A stretch of 64,000 nucleotides of DNA, taken from the NCBI RefSeq assembly GCF_018873765.1, contig NC_057926.1, positions 47,793,043-47,857,042 of the forward strand, read 5' to 3'. The notes beneath the pieces are model-generated. The model did not search any database. It was not told the origin of the DNA and saw only the letters and a list, made by a program, of their open reading frames with translations. The stretch is from Telopea speciosissima. Lineage: Eukaryota > Streptophyta > Magnoliopsida > Proteales > Proteaceae. Positions 1 through 11,602 of this stretch are shown here, one piece after another; the first letter of the stretch is position 1, and each line of letters starts with the position of its first letter. Made by a program: the position numbers and the translations under genes.

Positions 1-359
1 CACCAGTTTTTTCAGGGGCAAAACGATCTGATATGACTCATATTTATTGGTATGGGTGTCAATGGATCCTAGGACAAAGATGGCTGAGATATCTCAGCCC
101 AAACCCAACCCTATCAAACTCAACCCAGCCCACCGCTGATTGGCTGATTGACCCTGATTTTTGCTATGGCTTAATTGACCCTAACTTGCCCTGTTTTTTT
201 TTTCCATTTGTATGAACATAAATCAGACCGAATTAAACTTAACCCAAGACCTCAACCGTGGCCCAACCCAACCCAAACTCAGAGTGGTTCAGGCCGACAG
301 CCAAATTTACACTCCTAATGTCATTAGTGCACCTGCCTCTTTTGTCATATTCCAAAAAG
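1..359. other. Intergenic, low-complexity, no gene seen
   Basis: Rich in degenerate 'cccaaccc' and 'aacccaa' words, as in decayed repeats. The open frames here have no recognisable domain and biased composition (Pro, Asn, Thr, Gln), so I do not call a gene. Confidence 0.5.
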
Positions 360-487
360 GACTAGATCCTCTACGATGGAAAGGCAGTGCACATCCGACG
401 GCACAACAGAGACGGTGGCACACATGGCCTCTGTTGTGCCATCAGATGTGCACTACCGCCCCCATCGGTACTACAAAGGATTTTAAT
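360..487. repeat. Hairpin MITE (family F)
   Basis: Two inverted arms surround a short loop. The left arm holds 'gcagtgcacatccgacgg' followed by 'cacaacagaga'; the right arm holds 'tctgttgtgcc' followed by 'atcagatgtgcactaccgc'. A partial relative lies near 40044-40115. No coding potential. Confidence 0.6.
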
Positions 488-1523
488 ACTTCCAAAAGGA
501 ATCCTTTAAAAATAAGATTAAAAAACATAAGGTTTCAAAATGATCAAATCCTTGGGGTAAAAAGAAATGTGAAACAGACAAAGTAAAAGTCGATGGTCAA
601 ATCACCCTTTTTTTAATAAAAAAGTAAAATCACATATCCTTTGGAAATTTAAGTCCCATTAGTCTGGAGTTTTCATATTCTACTTTGATTAATAATCAAA
701 TAAATAGAAAGGCAAAGCACAATAGAAGCTGTATTAACACTTTTTTTGGTAGATAATTACAATTTTGAGAGCTCAACAAAGACATTGATTAGTACCAATC
801 AAACTGGTAAACCATCTACAAAAACAAATCAAGGGCACACCCTTGAATTCCCTATCCAATCCACCTTGCAAGTTGCAATTCTTCAATTCCCATGTTCCTT
901 TTTCATACAACCCAGTAGCAAATTCAGAGAGCAATCATGGCTCACAGTTTCTTTCCACCAGATTATGTATCAGTCCAAGCTCCAAAGATTATCACAGAAA
1001 CCATCTCCATTAAAACCAAGAACTCAAAATCTCCTAAGATCCATATTTGATTATCTTCAATTTATGTTACCTGCGTTCAGGGGTTAGAACTAAAAAGAAC
1101 AAACATGATATAATAAGAATCTAAAACTCAAAGAAAGATTTTTCAATCAACAGATTCTTGCTTACCCTGACCAGTAGAAAAACAGAGTTTCCAACCCAAA
1201 TTACAGAAGTGTATGTGAGAGAGAGAGAGAGATAGACAGACTCTGTTGTTTCCTCTCTTTGAGAGCCCACATCAAACAAATTATATAGCTACATCTCTCT
1301 TGCTTTCTTAGATGATTTCTTCTTACACTTCTCAGATGCAAGTCTGTTAAAAGAAGGAGAAAAGGAGGAAAACCCGGAAATCACAGGAATGGGAGGGTTA
1401 GGGAAGAAGATTTAAAGTTTCCCAACACTGAGAAAGTGAGAAACAAAAGGAAACTCTGTGTTTCTTCCCAACCATCCCACTCCCAAAACTTCCCGTAATA
1501 CCTCTCCCTTGCCCTCTTCCTTT
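488..1523. other. Intergenic, mostly unassigned
   Basis: AT-rich sequence with a short GA microsatellite near 1216-1232. The 113-codon frame at 746-1087 shows no domain I recognise and is Ser/Thr/Gln-rich, so it is not called. The part from about 1330 to 1500 resembles 6800-7000 (see the paralogous segment). Confidence 0.4.
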
Positions 1524-1740
1524 CTATCTGGGTAACCATCCATGATGAAGGTTCTTCTTTGCTGGTGCAAAGACCATACTTCCATAAACCATGATTAAAT
1601 AGAACGGCACACCAATCAGAGCACTTACAAGCATAGCTGCAACCCTTATCTCTTTACCACCAGAAAAGAACATTATATAGGAGGTGGCGGCGTGTAGCAG
1701 AAGTTAGGGTTTCAGTGTTTCACTAAAAGGTTCCGTAGAT
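1200..1740 (-). repeat. Paralogous segment, copy 1 of 2
   Basis: On the minus strand this segment aligns by eye with 6570-7090. Shared words are 'gggatggttgg', 'aaccctcccattcc' and 'tgatttcc', with CT-rich blocks and an upstream 'aaccct' leader in the same order. It may be an old segmental duplication of a transcription unit or an unrecognised repeat. Confidence 0.45.
1524..1673 (-). CDS. Candidate small single-helix membrane peptide, 49 aa (unknown)
   Basis: Reading the minus strand from ATG at 1673 to TAG at 1524 gives 49 residues. The start is charged (SGGKEIR), then comes about 26 hydrophobic residues (VAAMLVSALIGVPFYLIMVY and on to MVFA), then a basic tail (PAKKNLHHGWLPR). That is the layout of one transmembrane segment with a basic C-terminus. 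Upstream on the same strand lies a leader-like stretch with 'aaaccctaactt'. I do not recognise the family. It may be the last exon of a longer gene or a chance frame. The flanking sequence has a diverged copy at 6570-7090 in which this frame is not kept, which argues against strong constraint. Confidence 0.3.
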   Translation of the reverse strand: MFFSGGKEIRVAAMLVSALIGVPFYLIMVYGSMVFAPAKKNLHHGWLPR

Positions 1741-1913
1741 TAAAATTACAGGAAAACCCCTGCTGTGCTGAACTTGAACAAAAATATTACTTGTTCAAAA
1801 ATGATAGGAGACGAGACAAAACCACAGTGATTAATTGATAGGAGTTGAGGAGACATCCTTGTTGGATTACCCTAGAAACATAGAAAGATGGTCAAAAGAC
1901 TACCATCAAGTTT

Positions 1914-3490
1914 AATGGAGGCAATTACTATCACTACCTTAGCCTATATTTATTAAAATTATTCTATTTTAAATTTTTTATCTGAAATTACCCTACTTTT
2001 AAATTTTTACATCTCCTTCTACCCTCATGTTTTTAAATACTTTGATTATCCTTTCTTTTCACTTAGTAACTTGCTAATCTATTTAACCTACCATTCACCT
2101 TCTACTTTTTACTATTTTAAGGTTTTACTATTTTTATCCTTAAAATAATAAAAAATGAAACAGCCACCCACTTCTTCTCTCCTGTTTTTTACTCCATTCA
2201 GTTTTTTTTTTTTGTTGTTTTTTCTTCAATTTTTCTATTGAATTAATTTTTTATTCAACATTTCATCATCATCGTTTTTCAAACAGATCATGGTTCTAAG
2301 TATTGGTATCGTGTCGCCTGATACGGGCGATGTACCGGTTTTGTTAGTCATCGATACCGATACCATGCTGATACCGTATTAGTAGCACGGTACTAACATG
2401 GGGTAAAATGGTCAGAGAACTCTTTTTTAAGGAAATTCAAGGGTACCGATTTTTTAAGCTAATTTTTTATTCGACATTTCATCCTCATCGTTCTTCAAAC
2501 AGATCATGGTTCTAAGTATTGGTATCGTGTCGCCCGATACGGGCGATGTACCGATTTTGTTAGTCACCAATACCGATACCATGCTGATACCGTATCGGTA
2601 GCACGGTACTAACAAGGGGTAAAATGGTCAGAGATCTCTTTTTTAAGGAAATTCAAGGGTAATTTTGCCCGATACAGTCAATCCAGGCCGATACTGTATC
2701 AGTATCGTATCGGTTTTGTAGGTTACCGATACCCGTTCCGATACCGTACACTAAAACCATGGAACAGATCGACTCTCATAAAAAATAGTAAAAAGTAAAT
2801 TGAATAAAAAGAGGAAGAGAGAGAAGAAGTGGGGTGTTTTGAAGAGAGTCCATCTATTCCATGGTTTTAGTGCATGGTATTGGAAGGGGTATCGGTAATC
2901 TGCACAATCGATACAGTATCGGCCTGGATCAATTGTATCAAGCAAAATTATCTTTGAATCTCCTTTAAAATGAGCTTTTTTTTATACTATTTTACCCCAT
3001 TTTTGTACCATGCTACCAATACGGTATCGACACGGTATTGGTGACTAGCAAAACTGGTACGTATCACCCGATACGGGTGATCGGGTGATACCATACCAAT
3101 ATCGGGTGATACGATACCAATACTTAGAACCATGATCTGTTCGAAGAAGAACGATGAGGATGAAATATTGAATAAAAAATTAATTAAATAGAAAGATTGA
3201 AGAAAAAAAAAACTGAATGGAATAAAAAAGGGGAGAGAAAAGAAGCGGGTGGGTGCTTTCATTTTTTACTATTTTAATGACAAAAATAGTAAAAAATAGA
3301 AGATGAATAGTAGGTTAAATAGACTAGCAGGTTACTAGTGAAAAGGAAGGGCAATCTGGGTATTTAAAACTATGATGGTAGAAGGAGATGTAAAATTTTA
3401 AAAGTAAGGTAGTTTTAGAAAAGAAGTTTAAGATAAGGTACTTTTAGTAAATATAGGCTAAGTGTAGGATAGTGATAAGAATTGCTGGAA
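1914..3490. mobile_element. Long fold-back (inverted-repeat) element, about 1.6 kb
   Basis: The outer sequence from about 1920 ('caattactatcactacc') runs rightward as the reverse complement of the sequence ending about 3487. The two arms are about 650-850 bp and meet near 2800-2850. Matching landmarks on both arms are 'agcctatatttatta', 'acatctccttctacc', 'tatttaacctac', 'ttccattcag' and 'atcatggttctaagta'. The left arm is longer because it carries a 216-bp direct duplication. I found no convincing target duplication and no transposase. Confidence 0.7.
2287..2670. repeat. Direct tandem repeat, 216-bp unit, GATAC-rich
   Basis: The unit beginning 'atcatggttctaagtattgg' at 2287 restarts at 2503. 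Each copy contains the words 'gatacgggcgatgtaccg' and 'gataccatgctgataccgta'. The third, inverted copy sits in the other arm of the fold-back, around 3000-3140. Confidence 0.75.
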
Positions 3491-4890
3491 AAAGAAGGGA
3501 AGAAATAAAGTTGAATACCAAATTGCTTTAAGTATCACTAAACCCTAAAAAGCCAAACAATGCATGGATTGGGCCTCATTCCAATTTATCGTGTCTTGGC
3601 CATATCAAACTTGATGACCCCCCCCTTCCTTTTTTCAAGACAATGTTGTCAACAATCTATTGGCCTGGGAATCTGGGATGGAAGCAGTTTGGAACTAGAA
3701 ATCGTTTGAGACAGTTAACCAAAATTTTAGCAATAATTTTATAAGAAATATTATAAAGACTACTACGGCAGAAATTAGAAAACCTAACAAAATTCTCTCT
3801 CTTTTTTTGGATTAAGTAAATCAAAGTATGATTACAACCCTGGGGCCGATAGAAGAAAAGAAAGATGACACAAAATTTAAGGCATCATCACTAATAATGT
3901 CCCAAAATTTATGGTAAAAATAGGTTTAGAAACCATTTACACTAGGGGCTTTGAAAGGACCAGAGAGAAAACAAAATGTCTATTTTCCTCCAATTCTAGG
4001 GGGACAATCAAGGAGAGAGACTGTTTATGAGAGATCAAAAGATCAAATAGACATTCTACAAAGCTTAGGTCTAATGAAATTAGATAAAGTAGAGATTAGA
4101 CTTAGGTGATCAATGCTGTTTTATGTTTGTCCATCTTTCTTTCTTCTTCTTGTATCTTTTTTTTCTTTCTTTTGTCCTCTTTTGTTCTTGTTTTTCTCCT
4201 CTTTCGAGGCGTGGACCATTTTAAAGCAAGGGCTAATAGTGATCCTCACGGAAGCTGGTGCTGTTTCTTCTTTTCCATTTTAAAGCAAGGGCTAATTATA
4301 GTGATTTTTCTAAAGGTGTTGGGTTCATAGGGGTTTGGGTTAGGGTTTCAGGTTTCTAGGGTTTATAATTTCGTTGCTTCAATGCCTCTTGTTTGTGTGG
4401 AAGTATATTCTATGGCAATAATTTGCTTGTGAAGAATGTTATGAGTGTAAAACTTTCTTTGGGCCTAACTGAACGGATCACAAGCAATTCTTTGAAGTCA
4501 CACATGTTTTCAACTAGTTAAATCTCCCACAAGGAGAGAAGTGAAATGGTTTATAAGAAAACCATAGCAGAAAAATAAATTTTAGTTCTCTAATCATATT
4601 AGCTCTATGATCATGTCTATGTCTCGAGTAAGTATTGGGTATTAACCAACCATTGGAAAGAGAGAACAATTATGTTTAATATTGTGCCTCGTAATAAACT
4701 TAACTCTTTTACCATCAAGCAATGCATGAGATCTAACAATCTTATCGGCAACGATTACACAAACACAGAGACGATATCCTTGAATCGTTCCCTCCTTAAA
4801 TCATCAACCCTAGTCTCACAATTAGATTTAAGTAAGCCATCTTCCTTTCTCCAACACTCGCCATATATATTATTTGTTGTTTGTTTTGTT
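3491..4890. other. Intergenic, no gene seen
   Basis: AT-rich sequence with poly-T tracts. The frames at 4106-4330 and 4672-4941 are low-complexity or domain-less. The stretch at 3805-3860 ('ttttttggattaagtaaatc') looks like the reversed 3' end of an old LINE. Confidence 0.4.
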
Positions 4891-4894
4891 TTTA

Positions 4895-5110
4895 GGACAA
4901 AGTTTTCCTCCATCCTTAAGAGGATGGTTCATCAACCATAAGGTTCACAAACCATTCTAAGATTTTAGTATGTTCCAAAATACCCTCCTGATATCCACTC
5001 CCACCATATCTTTTTTTTTTTTTTTTGGTAAAAACTCCCACCATATCTCATCCCTCAATGAATGGGATCCCATTTATCATGAATTGAGGGAAACTAAACT
5101 TTATTTTATG
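4895..5110. repeat. MITE-like repeat (family H)
   Basis: It shares 'gtatgttccaaaataccctc' and the 'aaagttttcctccatcc' arm with sequence at 20080-20275. Its reverse complement appears at 21370-21480. It has itself been hit by an ultra-short poly(A) insertion at 5012-5033. Confidence 0.5.
5012..5033 (-). mobile_element. Ultra-short LINE 3'-end insertion
   Basis: A 22-nt insert (poly-T followed by 'ggtaaaa') is flanked by a perfect 15-bp duplication 'actcccaccatatct' at 4997-5011 and 5034-5048. On the minus strand it reads TTTTACC plus poly(A), which is how L1 elements in this window end. Confidence 0.8.
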
Positions 5111-5221
5111 TTGTATAAATAATGACATCATGTATGCAGTTTGAAATGTTTATTATTCTATAAAAATATCAAATAAATAGGACGATCGCTTTAATCGAAA
5201 AGATTAGAATGCCTCACTTCC

Positions 5222-5299
5222 CTGTTCTTAAGCCCTATTCCTTCTTTCAATATCAGTCCTCTGTTCTTAAGCCCTATTCCTTCTTTCAATATCAGTCCT
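5222..5299. repeat. Perfect 39-bp tandem duplication
   Basis: The 39-base unit beginning 'ctgttcttaagccctattcc' occurs twice head to tail (5222-5260 and 5261-5299) with no mismatch, so the duplication is recent. Confidence 0.9.
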
Positions 5300-5564
5300 A
5301 TAAGGCCACACTGCAATGCACCCCAAATGCACACACCACACAGAATTTTAATCCTAATCACTACTGTGTTGTGTTTACTATTAGATTGGTAGGAAACCAA
5401 AAATGAATAAACATTTTAAGACACAGCATCCTTCACCATTGGATGTCAAACCAACCAGGTGTCAATATCTCCATCCAAACCGCACTTTAAAGGAATTAGA
5501 GAACATCTTTTTTTCGACAAGGGATGTGACTTTTATGATAAACATAGAAAAAAAAAACCACAGA

Positions 5565-5945
5565 TCAGGTCCTTGTCCAAGGCCCTGCTCATGAATTTAA
5601 CTCGTCTACAAAGAGCCCAACACGCCCAAGGTGTTGGCAGACGTTCGACTGTATAACACACATCCTTAGGCATGCACTGAGATATGTGCGGCACAGCTCA
5701 ACTAGATGACCTCTGCCAACACCTTGGGAGTCCTTGGAGACAATCCTAACCCCTGCTCATCGAATTAAGCTCATCTCCAAGTAGACTAGCACGCCGGGCA
5801 ATGTCACATAGATCCCTAGACATGTGCCGAGATATGTGCAACATAACCCCTCCCTCAGATGCAAAGCTCAACACCCAAGGTTCTGGCTGTTGAATAGGGA
5901 TGTGTGCACCACCATGGGTTCCCCGGAGACTAGCTAAATTCGTGT
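5565..5945. repeat. Two adjacent copies of MITE family C
   Basis: Hairpin-forming repeats centred on 'caaggtgttggcag', 'gagatatgtgc' and 'gccaacaccttggg' lie back to back (about 5565-5745 and 5745-5945). Relatives are at 26775-26945 and 35800-35955. All share the outer word 'ggagac(g/t)agctaaatt(c)'. Confidence 0.65.
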
Positions 5946-6569
5946 ATATCTAGTTCTATTTTTGACTGTTTTTACTTTCCCTTTCCTGCGGTAATTATGA
6001 CAGTAGGTAGTTAGTAGATGATGTAACGATCTAACGATACCAAACCTTAATAATTGGATCAAGAAAGACCATGTTTACAAATGAATTTATGGTTTACTTT
6101 ACAGAATACAGAAGAAAAAAAAAAGAATTTACAATCAACCATCACACTGCTCAAAACACCAAGAAATCTGCAGAACTGGATACATCGTGACGTGTGTTTT
6201 TTCCCCTTTTCCCCTTAATCTAACGAGCTGAAATGGAATCAGAACCTCCAATTCAGAGACCCAGATTACATTTTTCTGTAGTTGTGTTCTGTACGAATCT
6301 AGAACAAATTTAACCACATCTAAATTTCAAGCAGCGCAACCCAATTGGGAGGTTCTCTGTCCTGAAATGAGCTCTGCGATCAAAGTTAGTTCGTTAAAAT
6401 AACTTTTGTCCGAACCCACCAGCTCTTCTTCTCCTTCTGCTGCTTCATATGTATGGAAAAACCCTGAAAAATCAGATCTCATAAACCAAATAGGTTAGAA
6501 CATAGAAAAGACCAAATAAGAGTATTGAATAACCTGAATTTTGCTCAAGTTGTAAAACCCATCACCATT
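5946..6569. other. Intergenic, no gene seen
   Basis: AT-rich, no recognisable coding or repeat family. The 60-codon minus frame at 6135-6317 has no domain. Confidence 0.4.
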
Positions 6570-6729
6570 TGAGATGCAAAGGATGTAGAAACAGGGGGAA
6601 TAACCGGAAAAACTGGAAATAGTTGGTATGGGGGGTCTAGGGAAGATTGAAGATTACTTTTTTTTTTTAGTTTCCTCCACTTTCCCAGACCCCCATACCA
6701 ACAAATTCCTGAAGTTCAAAATCTTGATC

Positions 6730-6792
<63 letters not shown>

Positions 6793-7090
6793 ATAGAAGA
6801 TGGGAGTGTATTGTGTTGAAAGAAGAGGGAAGAGAAGAAAACCTGGAAATCATGGGAATGGGAGGGTTGGGCAAGAAGATTTTCAAGGATTCTAAGAAGA
6901 GAAAAACAAAAGAAAACTTGCTCTCTTCTTGCCAACCATCCCAATCCCAGAACTTCCAGTGATCCATCTCCCTTCCCTCTCCTTTGTCTCTGATCTGTGC
7001 ATCTGCAGAACTCAAAAGAACAATATATATTAGGTTAGGTGGAGGTGTGTGACGGCAGCTAGGGTTCCCAAAATTTGTAATATTGTACAA
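6570..7090 (-). repeat. Paralogous segment, copy 2 of 2, with CT microsatellite
   Basis: The diverged counterpart of 1200-1740. It contains an uninterrupted CT dinucleotide run (about 6732-6790). In the minus frame it can be read as MDHWKFWDWDGWQEE and onward to a stop at 6791; the equivalent stretch of the other copy reads KFWEWDGWEE but lacks an in-frame ATG. I do not assign a protein. Confidence 0.4.
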
Positions 7091-8181
7091 AGATTTAGGG
7101 TTTCATGGAGAGTTTCATTTGAAATTACATAAACACCCCCCTTGAATTGCAGGCAAAACTAGAAATAGAAAACGCTTTTTTAATGGAAATGAAAAATAAC
7201 ATTAATTAGGCAAGATTTGGTATGATTTCTATTTTAATTTTAAATTATTTTAATAAATAATCAATAAATAGATTTTTAGTCAAAAAATTGATATTGAAAT
7301 TGTTTTGATTGCATAAATCTAAAATATTTCAAGAATAAGAAAACCATTTGGTATGGTTGTATGTGAGACTATCAGGAGAAGAAAAAGAGTGGTATTTTAT
7401 TTTTAACATGATTTTATTGTTTTGCCCATCATAAACCATTTGCTTATTAAAGAGCAAAAGTGAAATCAGTTTCAATTTCAAAATTTGAAACAACTTCTCA
7501 GCTATTTTAAAATTTCTGTTTCATTTGATTTTCTATTTCCACTGAAATAAGGTGCAAAAATCAAACCAAAAAATTTTTGATATATAAATCACCCCCATGA
7601 AATTGAAATAGAAATCATATCAAATCAGGCCTAACGAGAAACATATGTACAACATTCATAACAATCATAGATTGTTTTTCAACTCTAACTTGCCTAGCTA
7701 ACTTATATATTTATATACACAAAGAAATATAATATGGGAAAGAAATAGTTATTTGGGCATGTAGTTCTTGTACTAGCGTCGGGCCAAAGAGAGCATGCTT
7801 ACGAAGGTGGAATGATAACTTCACATGCTCCAGAGTCTGAGCATAGAAGCTATACGATCGAATATCCCCTTGTCTTATTACTAAAAGTTATTTTAATCAG
7901 GAGTATAAAAAAAATTTTCAAAATAAATTGAAGGTGACTTATCATTATGTCATTTTAAAAAAATAGTCAGTGCCCTTATGAAATGACAAGATTACCATTT
8001 TATTAAATAACTTTAGGAAAAAGATAAAAGACAAAAAAATGAGATTACAACTTCATAGTTCACCTACTTAATGACAACAAAGTGCACACACACACACACA
8101 GGGAGGACCGAACCAAAGTATAAGGTCAATCAGTTATCTTCGTACTTTCATTAGGGATTAAGTCCAACCTCGTTGAACATG
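7091..8181. other. Intergenic, no gene seen
   Basis: Very AT-rich, with a short CA run at 8089-8100. No open frame above 60 codons lies within it and I see no repeat family. Confidence 0.5.
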
Positions 8182-8196
8182 AGTATAATGACATAC

Positions 8197-8214
8197 TCTA
8201 TCGCAAAAAAAAAA
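8197..8214 (+). mobile_element. Ultra-short LINE 3'-end insertion
   Basis: An 18-nt insert, 'tctatcgc' plus ten A, lies between 'agtataatgacatac' (8182-8196) and 'agtataatgatatac' (8215-8229), a 15-bp target duplication with one mismatch. Confidence 0.75.
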
Positions 8215-8245
8215 AGTATAATGATATACAAAGGGGATGGAGGAC

Positions 8246-8453
8246 TTTTTTTTTTTTTGTTTTTTGGACTATCCTACTCAAGGGCCCATAGGCCAACTAC
8301 AAGCTAAGGGGAACGCTAAGACAAGCCCACAATCTACAACTAGGAGGGGGAGGGGGAGAAATGTGTCTTTTTTTGGCACAATATGCAATCCAGGAGAATC
8401 GATCCCTTGACCTCCTGGGGGGCATGCACCAACTTGCAATGCCACCAACCTGC
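8246..8453 (-). mobile_element. tRNA-derived SINE with target duplication
   Basis: Read on the minus strand, the 5' end starts 'ggttggtggcattgcaag', which resembles an A box. About 30 nt further comes 'gggatcgattctcc', close to the B box GGTTCGANNCC. The element ends in an A-rich tail (the T-rich start at 8246-8265). It is flanked by the 10-bp duplication 'gatggaggac' (8236-8245 and 8454-8463). It has no protein coding capacity, as expected for a SINE mobilised by LINE enzymes. Confidence 0.75.
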
Positions 8454-8463
8454 GATGGAGGAC

Positions 8464-9601
8464 ATGGTAAGCGGTTAATATATGCATCCACATTTGAAAA
8501 TCAATTGAAAAACTTTCAGTAGCATTTCAGCATTATAGGATGCATTTTCGAAAAAGTCAATATAATAGAGGTATGAAAATAAAAGTATTTTTGAAAAACC
8601 GACATTATAACAACGTACTAAGATTTGAAAATTGTAAATATAAGTCTAATATATCATAATAATGGTGATCTAAGCATAACCTTGAATTATGGCAAAAATG
8701 CCCAATCCAAGCACGATTTGCCAACCCAAAAAAATAAAAACTACATATTCTCATACAATACAAAAAATTATATAATAATAGTTAAAAAAAAAAAAAATAC
8801 ATTTTTGAGACCCAAAACGAGTATGTCAAGGGAATTCAGGAAGATTCCTACACTTCTGTAGTAATTGAGCTGAATTTCGGAGCTTTCGGGACACTTCGGG
8901 ATTTTAAGGATTTTTCGGGAATTTCCTCTCCCACATGCCTTGTGTCTTGCAAATCAATAATTCTTGCTTCATTTTCTCATCATTGTTCTGGCAGATAGAG
9001 GATTTAAGTGTGCTTTTCTTGGACCGGATATGATGATGCCTGTTATTAGAGAATTGGAGAGGCTGTTTTTCTCTCATGGATGAGTCAAATATTTGCTTGC
9101 TCGATAGATGATCACTGAACCTTACCATGGACTGATTTAAAGAGCAAAATTCCTTCGTTTATAAGTTAAGACTATAAACGAAACCCAATGCCCATGATTA
9201 TGCTTTTTGGAGTTTTGGGGGGTCTGTGCGTAATTAGTTTGGTAATGCAGTGAGACGGTTGATATTATAGGAGTTAGTGGATGTGCTTTAAATATAGGCA
9301 AACGGCAGTGGATGGCGCTGATAGTCTTTGCAGCATTTTATGCAAACTATCTGAAATCTCCAATGGAAAAACTCATTTTGTTTGCTCAATTATAATGAAA
9401 TCAGAAATGCTTTGAAATTGGGTTGTTTCAGTACATTTTTGTTTGTTTTGGTACTAGAGCTGTCTCAAAAGAGAGAGAAATGTTTTAAAAAAAATTTCCC
9501 CCCCCCCACCAAAAATAATTGGACTTAATATGCATAACATCATACAAAAAATGTTCAATTTGCAACTGAAATAAATTCTAATAGCCTTACCAACTTCTTC
9601 T
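8464..9601. other. Intergenic, no gene seen
   Basis: AT-rich. The frames at 8625-8861 and 8904-9128 are Lys/Asn/Ser-rich and have no domain. Confidence 0.45.
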
Positions 9602-9619
9602 GAGATAGCTTCAAATTTT

Positions 9620-11584
9620 TTTGGGGGAAGCAACTATGGCAGAAGCTTGAGCATTGAATGGGATTCTAGAGGAATACTGTAGATATTCAGGGCAGGCCAT
9701 CAACATCAATAAAACAAGAGCACACTGTAGTAACAACGTGGACTCTGCAATTAAGAGACAAATGAGAGAATTCTTTCAGATCAGTCTATCTTCCTCTATT
9801 GATAAGTATCTGGGGATTCCATTTGTGGGAGGAAAACTTTCCAAAAAATCATTGCTCAGATTTACTTGTGAGAGTCAACAAAAAACTTCAACATTGAAAA
9901 ACGCAATTCCTCAGCCCTGCAGGTAAATTAGTTTTGGTCCAGTCGACATTGTCTGCCATGCCATTGTATGTAATGTCTTGTTTCAAGATTCCTGCATCAG
10001 TTCACAAGACATTGGATGTTACAAGTAGGAATTTTTTCTAGTCTAATGGCAGTAAAAAGATGATTCCAACTATTTCTTGGACTACTATTTGCGAACCTAA
10101 GAGGTATAGGGGCCTTAACATTAAGCAATCAGCCTCGATGAATCAAGCATTACTAGCTAAGAAAGCTTGGGAACTAATGACAAATCATTGTTCGTTGTGG
10201 GGGAGACTGATGAAAAACAAATACTTCCCAAATTCGACGTTCCTACATGTTCAATGCCCATCTACAGCCTCCTGGGGTTGGAAATCTATTTGTTCAGCAA
10301 GAGATCTCATTTGAAAAGGCCTTTTTTATTCAATTAGGGAATGGGCATTCTATTGATCCATGGCTTGATTATTGGATGCCATCCTTTTCTCCATCTGTCG
10401 CTCCATTGCCATTGCTCATGGGAGCTCCAGAGAAGGTTGCGGATTTGATTGATTTTCAAATCGGCTCTTGGAAAAGGGAATTAATATTTCATTGGTGGCC
10501 CCCAGATGTTGCATTTCGTATCTTATCGATTCCTATTCCTATTTTTCCTGGAGATGATAAATTTATATGGGCAGCAAATTCTAATGGCTTGTTTTCGGTG
10601 GCTTCGACATACAACATCGCTATGAACGACTTTTCACATCATAACGATTCACTCTGGCTCAAGATCTGGCACCTCCCTTCTATCCCTAAGGTGCAACATC
10701 TTATATGGAAAATTCTTCACAATAAACTTCCCCTACCTGATATTCTCATTAGTTGGGGACTGAATTTGAGTCCGTTATGCACTCTTTGCATGGACCATAA
10801 TCAATCTATGGAGCATCTATTTGGTGGCTGCATTAAGACTCGGTACGTATGGCATCAAGCGAGGTTAATTCATCTCTTCAGGAATCAACCATTTAGCTCG
10901 GCATTGCGCATTCTCATCAAAGATCAGAATAACTCAGAGAAAGACATCATCTTGTTTATTGCCTATTGCTGCAATATTATTTGGAACATATGGATCAGTT
11001 ATTGGGATTGGACTTTCCGGCAGCAAATCTTCAATCCTAATGAGATTGTTCTTAGATCCATCAGAGGAGCCAAGGAGGTTGCTAATCAATTCCATTTTGC
11101 TTCGATCAATTCCAGAAGATTGGTTTGTTGGATTCCGTCGCCTCAGTAATTTGTGAAATTCAACATCGATGGAGCTAACTTGGGTAATCCGGGCAATGCT
11201 GGGATTGGGGGAGTCTGCCGAGACTCAAACTCTAATTTCATTTGTTGCTTTTCGGAAGGAATTGGGTGGAATTCTGCCTTAGTGACCAAAGCTTTGGCGG
11301 TTCGAAAAGCATTGTTGATGGCTCAGTCACTCAATTTAAGGAAGATGATCTTTGAAACAGACAATCTCTTAGTGATGCGTCTTCTAAGTGGCTATTCGGA
11401 AACTATTCCTTGGCGAATCAGGACTATCATCATATCAACGATTGCTTCAATTTGGTTCCAGCTTTTGATAACATTAGGTTCTTCTCCCCCTCCTTAGTTT
11501 ATTTCTCTTGCTTTGTATGGTGACTATATTGGAACATTGTTCCATCGTTAATAAAGTCTTTTCATAACAAAAAAAAAAAAAGAA
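9620..11584 (+). mobile_element. 5'-truncated L1-type LINE, about 2 kb
   Basis: The insert ends with 'cttttcataac' plus a poly(A) tract at about 11570-11582. It is flanked by an 18-bp imperfect target duplication: 'gagatagcttcaaatttt' at 9602-9619 and 'gagataactccaaatttt' at 11585-11602, two mismatches. It carries the C-terminal part of a plant L1 ORF2: the end of the reverse transcriptase, the zf-RVT region and an RNase H domain. The 5' part, including the endonuclease, is missing, as is usual for LINE insertions. Frameshifts and one in-frame stop make it dead. Confidence 0.85.
9654..11497 (+). pseudogene. L1 ORF2 remnant (RT C-terminus, zf-RVT, RNase H)
   Basis: The protein is readable in three consecutive frames. 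At 9654-9926 comes RT tail sequence (SGQAININKTRAHCS, KYLGIPFVGGKLSKK). At 10060-10314 comes RYRGLNIKQSASMNQALLAK. At 10247-11149 comes the zf-RVT region (LWLKIWHLPSIPKVQHLIWK, then CTLCMDHNQSMEHLFGGC). After a TAA at 11147-11149 the same frame continues at 11153-11497 with an RNase H-like start (FNIDGANLGNPGNAGIGGV) and ETDNLLVMRLLSG. At least two frameshifts and one stop disable it. It would have made the reverse transcriptase that primes on nicked target DNA. Confidence 0.85.
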
Positions 11585-11602
11585 GAGATAACTCCAAATT
11601 TT

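Noticed and set aside
746-1087. 113-codon frame near the left end
   Set aside because: No domain, biased composition, no splice or promoter context.
6628-6944. Open frames of 63 and 96 codons over the CT repeat
   Set aside because: They are made of (SL)n or (RE)n from the dinucleotide run and carry no domain.
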